64,000 nucleotides of DNA from Chitinophaga cymbidii (GTDB lineage: Bacteria > Bacteroidota > Bacteroidia > Chitinophagales > Chitinophagaceae), in the NCBI RefSeq assembly GCF_007992715.1, contig NZ_BKAU01000005.1, positions 186,001-250,000 on the forward strand. The letters run 5' to 3'. The translations under genes were made by a program, and so were the position numbers. The notes beneath the pieces are model-generated. The model was not told the origin of the DNA, did no database searches, and saw only the letters and a program-made list of their open reading frames with translations. Of this stretch, positions 8,730 through 17,200 are shown in pieces; position 1 is the first letter of the stretch; each line of letters begins with the position of its first letter.

Positions 8730-11042
8730 ATGAAAATAGCGATTGGCTTTATACTCCTCTTGTGTTCTTTATCGCTTTCCGCCCAGGAACGCCCTTTGCA
8801 GATATGGTTCAATAAACCCGCCGCTCAATGGGAAGAAACGCTTCCATTAGGCAATGGCCGCCTGGGCATGACGCCGGACGGCGGCGTGGAAAAGGAAAAG
8901 GTAGTACTGAACGATATCACGCTCTGGTCCGGCAGCCCGCAGGACGCCAACAACTACGAAGCGTATAAACAGCTGCCGGAAATAAGAAGGCTGCTCTCCG
9001 AAGGAAAGAACGATGAAGCGCAGAAGCTGATCGACAAGAATTTCGTATGCCTCGGCCCCGGCTCCGGCGGCCCGCAATGGGGATGCTTCCAGATGCTGGC
9101 AGACCTGCACATCACTTACAAATACGATGGAGATGCCAGCGCTTACCAGGATTACCGCCGTTGGCTTTCCCTGGACAGCGCCCTTGCCACTACGGTAATG
9201 ACCATCAACGGCGTGCACTACAAACGCGAATATTTTACCAGCTTCGGTGATGACGTGGACGTGATCCGCCTCACCGCCAGCGAAAAGGGAAAGATCAGTT
9301 TCTCCACCGCCATCAGCCGCCCGGAAAGAGGCGCAGCTTCCATCGCGGGTCAGGCATTGCTGCTGGAAGGCCAGCTGGATAACGGAACAGACGGGAAAGG
9401 AATGCAATATCTCACGCAGGTAAAGATCGTGCATACCGGCGGGAAGCAAACGGTAAAAGACAACGCGCTGGTGCTGGATGGCGCCGATGAAGCCCTGATC
9501 TTCATTTCCACCGCAACGGATTTTCGCAACCCGGATTATAAGGCGCTGGTGGAAAAGAACATGCGTGCCGCGATCAGAAAAACGTATGCTGTACAAAAGC
9601 AGCAGCACGTCCGTAATTTCCGCAAGCTGTTCGGCCGCGTGGCCGTTGACCTCGGAACGGGGCCTGCGGAAAGCCTGCCCACCGACCAGCGGCTGGCAGC
9701 CTATTATCAGCATCCCGAAAAAGACAGATCATTGCCGGTGCTCTTCCTGCAATTCGGCCGGTACCTGAGCATCAGCAGCACGCGGGTAGGGCTGCTGCCG
9801 CCCAATTTGCAGGGGCTTTGGGCGAACCAGGTGCGCACGCCCTGGAATGGTGATTATCACCTGGACGTGAATGTGCAGATGAACCACTGGCCGGTGGAGA
9901 TGTCCAACCTCTCCGAACTGAACCTGCCGCTAACGGAGCTGGTGCGCGGACTGGTAAAACCCGGTGAAAGAACGGCCAAAGCCTATTACAATGCCGAAGG
10001 ATGGGTGGCGCATGTGATCACCAATGTATGGGGTTTCACCGAGCCCGGCGAAAGCGCTTCCTGGGGCGTTACCAAATCCGGTTCAGGCTGGCTGTGCAAT
10101 AATTTGTGGGAACATTATGTTTATACCGATGATATTGCCTATCTCAAAAGCATCTATCCCATCCTGAAAGGATCGGCGCTGTTTTATAAAAGTATTTTGG
10201 TGAAGGATGAAAAAACAGGATGGCTCGTTACTTCGCCGTCTTCTTCCCCCGAGAACTCCTTTTATCTTCCGAACGGGAACCACGCCAGCATTTGCACAGG
10301 CGCTACGATAGACAACCAGATCATCCGCGAACTGTTCACGAACGTCATCGAAGCCAGCCGTAAGCTGAAAACAGATCAGGCATTCGCGGATACGCTGCTG
10401 GCGCAGATGGCGCAGCTTCCGCCCGCGGGCATCATTGCGCCGGACGGCCGCATACAGGAATGGCTGGAAGACTATAAAGAAACAGATCCGCAGCACCGCC
10501 ATATCTCGCATCTGTACGGCCTGTACCCCGCGAACCTCATCACGGCCAACGGTACGCCGGAGCTGGCCGCCGCGGCAAAAAAATCACTGGAGGTAAGAGG
10601 CGATGACGGCCCCAGCTGGGCCATTGCCTATAAGCAGCTTTTCTGGGCAAGATTGCTCGACGGCAACCGCGCCTTCAAATTACTGCGCGAGCTGCTGAAG
10701 CCCACTCTGCGCACGGACATTAACTACGGCGCAGGCGGCGGCGTATATCCCAATCTGTTCTCCGCCGGCCCGCCGTTCCAGATAGACGGCAACTTCGGCG
10801 CCGCCGCCGCGATCATGGAAATGCTGCTGCAAAACCATGCCGGTTACGTGGAACTGCTGCCCGCCATTCCCGATTTGTGGAAAGAACATGGTAAGGTGAA
10901 AGGGCTGAAGGCAAGAGGCAACCTGACCGTTGATTTTGAATGGAAAAACGGGAAGGTCACACACTATAAGATATCGTCGCCCACCCGGAAAAAAGTACAG
11001 GTGAAAGTAAACGGAAAACAGTCAACATACACAACAGAATAA
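8730..11042 (+). CDS. GH95 glycoside hydrolase (alpha-L-fucosidase / alpha-L-galactosidase family)
   Basis: GH95 enzymes release terminal alpha-L-fucose or alpha-L-galactose with inversion. The 770-residue protein starts at the ATG at 8730, with a signal peptide ending LSLSAQ; an upstream in-frame TTG would disrupt it. An N-terminal beta-domain starts PLQIWFNKPAAQWEETLPLG and is followed by the (alpha/alpha)6 barrel. Candidate catalytic motifs are present: DVNVQMNHWP (Asp379, Asn381), SPSSSPEN (Glu508, likely general acid) and QIDGNFGA (Asp686). In Bifidobacterium AfcA two Asn residues (421 and 423) assist Asp766; here the first is Asp379, an odd feature. The gene abuts the GH36 gene with no gap, so the two are very likely translated together. 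Confidence 0.9.
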   Translation: MKIAIGFILLLCSLSLSAQERPLQIWFNKPAAQWEETLPLGNGRLGMTPDGGVEKEKVVLNDITLWSGSPQDANNYEAYKQLPEIRRLLSEGKNDEAQKLIDKNFVCLGPGSGGPQWGCFQMLADLHITYKYDGDASAYQDYRRWLSLDSALATTVMTINGVHYKREYFTSFGDDVDVIRLTASEKGKISFSTAISRPERGAASIAGQALLLEGQLDNGTDGKGMQYLTQVKIVHTGGKQTVKDNALVLDGADEALIFISTATDFRNPDYKALVEKNMRAAIRKTYAVQKQQHVRNFRKLFGRVAVDLGTGPAESLPTDQRLAAYYQHPEKDRSLPVLFLQFGRYLSISSTRVGLLPPNLQGLWANQVRTPWNGDYHLDVNVQMNHWPVEMSNLSELNLPLTELVRGLVKPGERTAKAYYNAEGWVAHVITNVWGFTEPGESASWGVTKSGSGWLCNNLWEHYVYTDDIAYLKSIYPILKGSALFYKSILVKDEKTGWLVTSPSSSPENSFYLPNGNHASICTGATIDNQIIRELFTNVIEASRKLKTDQAFADTLLAQMAQLPPAGIIAPDGRIQEWLEDYKETDPQHRHISHLYGLYPANLITANGTPELAAAAKKSLEVRGDDGPSWAIAYKQLFWARLLDGNRAFKLLRELLKPTLRTDINYGAGGGVYPNLFSAGPPFQIDGNFGAAAAIMEMLLQNHAGYVELLPAIPDLWKEHGKVKGLKARGNLTVDFEWKNGKVTHYKISSPTRKKVQVKVNGKQSTYTTE

Positions 11043-13232
11043 ATGCTTATGAAGATCAGGTTAACCATCTGGATTTTTTTGGGTTTGTGCGCGGGCGGCC
11101 TTCATGCCCAGAATGTCATCATTCCTGTGGAAACAGCGAACAATGCGCTGGTGCTGGAAGCGAATAAGGAAAAGGATTTGTCAGTCATCTATTTCGGCAG
11201 GAAGCTGGCCAATGAAAAGGAGTATCAGCTGGTACCTTCGGTTTATCAGCAAACAGGCGATTATTCCGAAGTGCTGAACGCCGCCTATACGCCGTCGGGC
11301 TCCCGCAACCTGCTGGAACCGGCGATCTCGGTGGTGCATGCGGACGGCGACCGCTCGCTGGACCTCCGTTATGTAAAACACGAACGCCAGCAGCTGGACG
11401 AAAATATTACGCTTTTAAAAGTAACTCTCAAAGATCCGGTGTATGATTTTGAAGTCGTGCTGCATTATAAGATCTACCCCCAACAGGATGTGATCGAGCA
11501 ATGGTCCGTGATCCGCCATCATGAGAAAGGGAATGTGGTGCTGGAGAAATACGCCTCCGCCAATTTGTACCTCAAGGCGCAGGGCTTCTGGCTGCAGCAG
11601 TATCATGGCGACTGGGCGAAGGAAATGCAGCCGGAGGAATCGAAGATCACCCACGGCATTAAAACCCTCGATTCTAAGCTGGGCACCCGCGCGAATATTT
11701 TCCAGCCTTCGGTGTTCATGGTGTCGCTGAACAAACCAGCTACGGAGGATGAAGGAACCGTGCTGTACGGCGCGCTGGAATACAGCGGCAATTTCAGAAC
11801 GGACATCGAACTGGATTACCAGGACAATCTCCGTATCATCTCTGGCATCAACAATTATGCATCGCCCTACACCCTGAAACCGGGCGAAGCATTTACCACA
11901 CCCGCTTTCCTCTATATCTTCTCCGATAAAGGAAAGGGCTATGCGAGCCGTCAGCTGCACGACTGGGCCCGGAATCATCGCATCCTCAACGGCCAGGGAA
12001 ACCGGCTGACGCTGCTCAATAACTGGGAAGCCACTTATTTTGATTTTAATGAAGACAAGCTGAAAGCGCTGCTGCACGATACGAAAAAACTCGGCGTTGA
12101 TCTTTTCCTGCTTGATGACGGATGGTTCGCCAACAAATATCCCCGCAATAACGACAAGGCTGGCCTTGGCGACTGGCAGGAAAATAAAAGCAAGCTGCCG
12201 AACGGCGTTGCCAGCCTGGTGAGGGAAGCCACGAAGAACGGCGTCAAATTCGGGATATGGGTGGAGCCGGAGATGGTCAACCCCAAAAGCGAGCTCTACG
12301 AAAAGCATCCGGACTGGGTGATCAAAGAACCTGCCCGCAAAGAGCACTATTTCCGCAACCAGCTTGTGCTGGACCTCGCCAATCCCGCCGTGCAGGATTT
12401 CGTGTTCGGCATCGTGAACGGCCTGTTCGAGCGCAATCCCGGCCTGGCCTATATCAAATGGGACTGCAATGCCGTGATATATAATGCGCACTCCGCTTAT
12501 CTCGGCCGGCAGCAATCTCATTTCTATATTGAATACATGCGCGGCCTGTACAACGTACTCAAACGCATCCGCGAGAAACACCCCACCGTGCCCATGATGC
12601 TCTGCTCCGGCGGCGGCGGGCGCGTGGACTACGAAGCGCTGAAATATTTCACCGAATACTGGCCGAGCGACAACACGGACCCGCTGGAAAGGATCTTCAT
12701 CCAGTGGGAATATTCCTATTTCTATCCCGCGATCGCCAGCGCCAACCACGTAACGGACTGGGGAAAGCAGCCCATCAAGTTCAGAACGGACGTAGCGATG
12801 ATGGGCAAGCTCGGCTTCGACATCGTTGTCAGTCATCTGAACGAAAAAGACCTCGCGTATTGCCAGCAGGCGATCAAAGAGTACAACGGTTTCAAGGACA
12901 TTGTGTGGAAAGGAGATCAATACCGCTTGTCCGACCCGCGGAAAGGGGCCGTTGCTTCCGTTGCTTATATCAATAAAGAGCGCTCGGAAGGCGTCATCTT
13001 CAATTACCTCGTGAGCAACCGTTACGGCGCGGGCAGCGCGTATCCCATCCGTTTGAAAGGGCTTGATCCGGCGGCGGTTTACCAGTTGGAGGAGATCAGT
13101 CTTTATCCCGGTACGAAGTCATCCATCGATGGCGGGAGGCAGTATTCAGGAGAGTTTTTGATGACTGTTGGGTTTAACCCGGAGGTGTCTGCGGGGAGGG
13201 CGAGTGTGGTGCTGAGGGTGAAGAAAAGATAA
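11043..13232 (+). CDS. GH36 alpha-galactosidase (exported)
   Basis: A retaining alpha-galactosidase that cleaves terminal alpha-D-galactose. The 729 residues start with a signal peptide (GLCAGGLHAQ). They contain an N-terminal beta-supersandwich, a (beta/alpha)8 barrel with LLDDGWF, the nucleophile motif YIKWDCN (Asp474) and the acid/base motif SDNTDPLER (Asp543), and a C-terminal beta-domain. The length matches the bacterial GH36 subgroup. The start codon follows directly on the GH95 stop (TAA at 11040-11042, ATG at 11043); a second ATG lies at 11049. Together with the GH95 enzyme it suggests a glycan carrying both alpha-galactose and alpha-fucose or L-galactose ends, probably processed in the periplasm. 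Confidence 0.93.
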   Translation: MLMKIRLTIWIFLGLCAGGLHAQNVIIPVETANNALVLEANKEKDLSVIYFGRKLANEKEYQLVPSVYQQTGDYSEVLNAAYTPSGSRNLLEPAISVVHADGDRSLDLRYVKHERQQLDENITLLKVTLKDPVYDFEVVLHYKIYPQQDVIEQWSVIRHHEKGNVVLEKYASANLYLKAQGFWLQQYHGDWAKEMQPEESKITHGIKTLDSKLGTRANIFQPSVFMVSLNKPATEDEGTVLYGALEYSGNFRTDIELDYQDNLRIISGINNYASPYTLKPGEAFTTPAFLYIFSDKGKGYASRQLHDWARNHRILNGQGNRLTLLNNWEATYFDFNEDKLKALLHDTKKLGVDLFLLDDGWFANKYPRNNDKAGLGDWQENKSKLPNGVASLVREATKNGVKFGIWVEPEMVNPKSELYEKHPDWVIKEPARKEHYFRNQLVLDLANPAVQDFVFGIVNGLFERNPGLAYIKWDCNAVIYNAHSAYLGRQQSHFYIEYMRGLYNVLKRIREKHPTVPMMLCSGGGGRVDYEALKYFTEYWPSDNTDPLERIFIQWEYSYFYPAIASANHVTDWGKQPIKFRTDVAMMGKLGFDIVVSHLNEKDLAYCQQAIKEYNGFKDIVWKGDQYRLSDPRKGAVASVAYINKERSEGVIFNYLVSNRYGAGSAYPIRLKGLDPAAVYQLEEISLYPGTKSSIDGGRQYSGEFLMTVGFNPEVSAGRASVVLRVKKR

Positions 13233-13234
13233 GC

Positions 13235-13369
13235 CTATAAAAATTCAATTGTAGACGGCCGGTCGTAGTCATTCGTATGGTAGGAATACTCAAACAGCAG
13301 CCGGGCGAGTAGCGTTTTGACCGCGCGTACATCGTTGTTGAAAAGCCTCAAAGCAGAATAGTCTGCATT
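13235..13369 (-). other. Short protein-like open frame, possible gene remnant
   Basis: On the minus strand this frame is open for 44 codons between two stops and has no start codon. It would read NADYSALRLFNNDVRAVKTL, then about 24 more residues ending STIEFL. The composition looks like the tail of a real protein, but I recognise no family. It may be the remnant of a deleted neighbour, or chance. Confidence 0.2.
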
Positions 13370-13433
13370 TTATTTGCCATTTGCGCTGGAATCCGGTATC
13401 TTAAAGCTTTTTCATTGAAAGAGCACCGTGCCT

Positions 13434-14198
13434 ATGGACAAAATTATCTTCAACGAAGCACAGCGGATATGGACTGAAATAGCGCAACACAAAACACCCG
13501 GAGAGCTGAAGCTGGAAGTAGAACTCTACAAGAAACTCCTTAATATCTTCCAGGTCGGCGATTACTACTACATGGTCTTTAACCCGCCGGAGATGATCAT
13601 AGAATTTACCAGCAACTCCATCACCCCCGTGTTGGGTTATCAGCCGCACGAGTTTCAGCTCGACAAACTGATGGAGATCATACACCCGGATGACCTTCCC
13701 TACTTTATCAATTTCGAAGCGACAGTTACGAATTTCTGGCGGCAACTTCCTCCGGATAAAGTAAAGAAATATAAAAGCAGGTATGACTACCGCGTACGGA
13801 AAAAGGACGGCAGCTATATCCGCATCCTGCAACAGATCATCACCATACAGAGCGATGAAGATGGCGCCGTGCTGCGTACATTTGTGGTACACACGGATAT
13901 TTCCCACCTGAAGAAAGACAACCGGATGATCCTGTCTTTCATTGGCCTTGACGGCGAGCCTTCCTATATCGATGTTGATCCTGTGCAGCGGCTGACGCCT
14001 TATAAAGAAATACTGACGCCGCGTGAGAAACAGATACTCAGCTTACTGGCGCAGAACCTCACTTCCAAAGAGATCGCGGCAAAGCTGGATATCCGTTATG
14101 CAACGGTATCAACGCACCGTAAGAATATACTGGGCAAGACCAATACTTCATCCGTTCTTGAGTTGGTGCAACTAGCTTTGGAGAAAGGCTGGCTCTGA
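13434..14198 (+). CDS. PAS-domain LuxR/NarL-type transcription regulator
   Basis: A 254-residue cytoplasmic DNA-binding protein. Residues about 40-155 form a PAS_3-like sensor fold (ITPVLGYQPHEFQLDKLMEI, HPDDLPYF, YRVRKKDGSYIRILQQ, then FVVHTDISHLKK). Residues 194-254 are a LuxR helix-turn-helix (LTPREKQILSLLAQNLTSKE, then TVSTHRKNILGK). There is no receiver domain or kinase, so the PAS pocket or a partner protein must provide the signal. I prefer the ATG at 13434 over the in-frame GTG at 13428. A perfect palindrome with NarL-like 7-2-7 spacing lies 11 bases after its stop, at the promoter of the next gene, which makes that gene its likely target. Confidence 0.85.
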   Translation: MDKIIFNEAQRIWTEIAQHKTPGELKLEVELYKKLLNIFQVGDYYYMVFNPPEMIIEFTSNSITPVLGYQPHEFQLDKLMEIIHPDDLPYFINFEATVTNFWRQLPPDKVKKYKSRYDYRVRKKDGSYIRILQQIITIQSDEDGAVLRTFVVHTDISHLKKDNRMILSFIGLDGEPSYIDVDPVQRLTPYKEILTPREKQILSLLAQNLTSKEIAAKLDIRYATVSTHRKNILGKTNTSSVLELVQLALEKGWL

Positions 14199-14208
14199 TG
14201 ACAGCCGC

Positions 14209-14256
14209 ATACCCTACGTAGGGTATTGAGTCGTCCGGCAGGGCAGGTTACCTTTG
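14209..14256 (+). promoter_or_regulatory. Promoter with an overlapping 18-bp perfect palindrome (likely LuxR/NarL-type operator)
   Basis: The palindrome ATACCCTACGTAGGGTAT spans 14209-14226. It contains two inverted heptamers, TACCCTA and TAGGGTA, separated by CG, which is the 7-2-7 layout bound by NarL-family dimers. A Bacteroidota promoter follows: a TTG at 14226-14228 (-33 region) and TACCTTTG at 14249-14256 (-7 box, TAnnTTTG) with 20 bases between them. The palindrome ends on the -33 element. The ATG of the next gene is 17 bases after the -7 box. The position suggests direct control by the PAS-LuxR protein encoded immediately upstream. Confidence 0.7.
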
Positions 14257-14273
14257 TGCGAAAACCTGACCTG

Positions 14274-17200
14274 ATGAAAAAATGGCTGTCGATTACACTA
14301 CTGATCCTGTTTGTTACCCGGGTAACGGCGCAGCGTACCCACTCGCACAAAGTTTCTTTCAGCGACCTGAAGGGATTTTCCGGTTACGTCACGTTTGAAA
14401 CGTTTTATGAAGGATTCGCCACCGTTGTGAAAGGGCGTAAAGCGCATCTTGTGTTGACGAGGTACAATACCTCCGCGGAGAACCTGGCAGTATTGTACAA
14501 AGCGGGAATAGACCTGCGCGGGTATCCTTCCTCCGCTTATACGCCGGAGCGGTACAGTTTCGATGTTTCTTTCAATGCGCAGCTGATTCACGCCGCAGCG
14601 GGCGCCGCGGTTATTGTCAACAACACGAAGAACAAGCTAAGTCTTTCTCAGAGCGGAACTGATTTTACCACTATTGAATTTGGCCAGCCGGTCGCCGACC
14701 GCGTAAACAAATGGCAACGGGAAAACAACCGCTCCGCCTGGGAAGAAGCGGGGAATATCCGTAATACGGAGGTCACTGCCCTGTATGTGACGGACCTGAA
14801 AAACGAGATAGACCGCCTGCTGGGTGAGCATGCGAGAAACAAAAGCCGTTTCAAACAGTTGCTGGACCAGGCGAAAGCGGCAGCGGGCAAATATAATTTC
14901 GAAGCAGCGGAGAGTTACCTGGCAAAGGCCGCCGACATGAAAACCGGCGCCTCGGACGAACAGAAAGCCCTGGACGCGGCAAAGTCTTTCGTAAAGGAAA
15001 AGAAAGCCGCGCAGCAAAAGGAAGAGGAAAAGAAGAAGAAGGAAGAAGAAGAGAAGAAGAAAAAGGAGGAAGAGGAGAAGAAAAAGAAGGAAGAAGAGGA
15101 AAAGAAGAAAAAGGAGGAAGAAGAGAAGAAAGCAACGGAGAAAGAAACTGAAACAGAAGCGGCTAAAACCGCCGGTGGCGGTAGCGGCAGTGGCGGCGGT
15201 GGAAAGGAAAAGAAGGATGAAAAGAAAACAACCAGCACAAAAACGAAAGAAAAGTCCGGCTCCTCCGAAAAAAAGACGGTTTACATCCCCAAGACCTCCA
15301 AACAGCTCTATGATGAGTTGAAAACGATGACGGACCGGAATCCCGGCATGTTGAACAACCCCACGATCCGGCAGCAGCTGCGGGGCTATAAGATCATGGC
15401 AGACCGTGAAGATTATAACAATACGCTGAGCCGCGCCGGCGCGTTCAACCCCTCCAATTATTCACCGGGAACTTACAGCAAGGTCATGGGGCAGATCGCT
15501 TCTACGAACTACCGCATGGATGTAGCGGCGAATACTGTTGGTGCCATAACGGATATGGCTACCGGCGTGGTGAACAGCATTATCGCGGAGAAGAACAGGA
15601 AGGATGCGCAGCAACGCGCCGAGCGGGAAAGGGAGCGCCGGGCGGATGAGCAGCGAAGAGCGGACATCAGGGCGCACCGGGAGCAGGTGGAGAAGGAACG
15701 GTACAGCTATGAGGAAAAAGTAGAAAAAGCGTTGAAGAAGGATTATAAGCTGGCCTACACGGTAAATGACAAATATATCTATTTCAATACCGAAAAGGCG
15801 GAATTCGACAGGAGCAGTTTGAACTGGACTTTCGAGAAGGTTTCCGCTTCGCTGGGCATCGCGTCAAAGGTCTATATCATAGAAAAAGACAAGCTGCTGG
15901 GCCTCGCGGGGGATAACGGCGCCGTTATATACCCGCCGCAGTTTGAAGGAATTGCCGTTTACACGGAAAAGGGATGGCGTCCCCGTTTTCTCATCAATAT
16001 GAAAGACAAATGGGGCGAGCTGCGCTTTGACGGTGAACAGGAGGAGGATGTGAAGCATGACGGTATCTGGTACCTGGCCAACCGCACTAAGCTGATGAGG
16101 GATGGTGATCAGTGGACGCTGAAAACATTCTATACCGGCGACCAGCCATCCACAACAACCAGTTTCACGACGGATGAACTGTCAGATCACTTCACCGGCG
16201 GGTTGATACCCGTGCTCAGCAAACCCGCAAAGGGTGTCACGCAGACTTCGGGTTACTCCGCGCCGGAAGGTCTGCTCATGACAACGGACGGGAAATTCTA
16301 TAACCTTACCGACAATCAGAACGGACAAGGCATCGTGCTCAAATACTGGAATACGACATCTTCCGTTAAAGATCCCGATCTTTCCGGGAAACTCTTCAGG
16401 ATCGGAAATACCTGGTACGACAGGCTGTACAACAAGAAAACAAAGGCGGTGACGATCCGTCAATTGCCGGAAAAATTTGCCGTTCCTGTTTGCGAAACGC
16501 AGTACGACAAAAAGGAAAGAGAGAGATTTACAAAATGGGGCATGCTCAACCAGGATGGAAAACTTATCATACCCATCGATCATGATTATCTCACACCATT
16601 TGACCAGGGCGTAGCATCGTCCGATAAAGGCGCCTACAATACAGAAGGAAAACTTATCCTGGATGCAAGAGGGAAATACAACTACGTTTCTACTTTCAGC
16701 AAAGGCTACGCTTTCTTTTATAATGGTAAGCTGGCGTTGCGGGAAGACGGGTTCATGAATAGAAGCGATGCGAAATGGAAACAGCTCAAGGATGTGCCGG
16801 TGGCCGGGGTGCTCGATGTGCATGGCCGGGAAATATATGCAGTAAAAACAATGTCGGAATATGATAATATTTACCATATCCTGGCAAAGAACGCCCCCGA
16901 CAGGGAGATGGCTTTATACTGGTACCACCGCCTGCCTGATGCGGTAAAGACGGGTAGCTATAAATACAAATTTATGGTGGAAGAGATGGGTAATATCTAT
17001 TTCCAGATGAAGAACTATGATAAAGCGCTGGAGTATTATATCATCAGCGCCAGGCAGAACTGGAGCAGCTATTTCGAATCCTCCCGCTGGTACTCATCGT
17101 TTGCGGACTACCGCACGAAATACCAGGATCTGACCGAAAGGATCGGGGATTTCTACATGTACCGCCTGCCGGATTCCATGTATGTTTTAAACGCCATGTA

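Noticed and set aside
11415..12920. Long open frame (501 codons) on the minus strand inside the GH36 gene
   Set aside because: It lies fully opposite a well-supported glycosidase, has no signal or domain, and reflects the codon bias of the + strand gene.
15000..15145. GA-rich stretch considered as a non-coding repeat array
   Set aside because: It is in frame within a clear coding sequence and encodes the EEEEKKKK helix; the flanks on both sides keep the frame.
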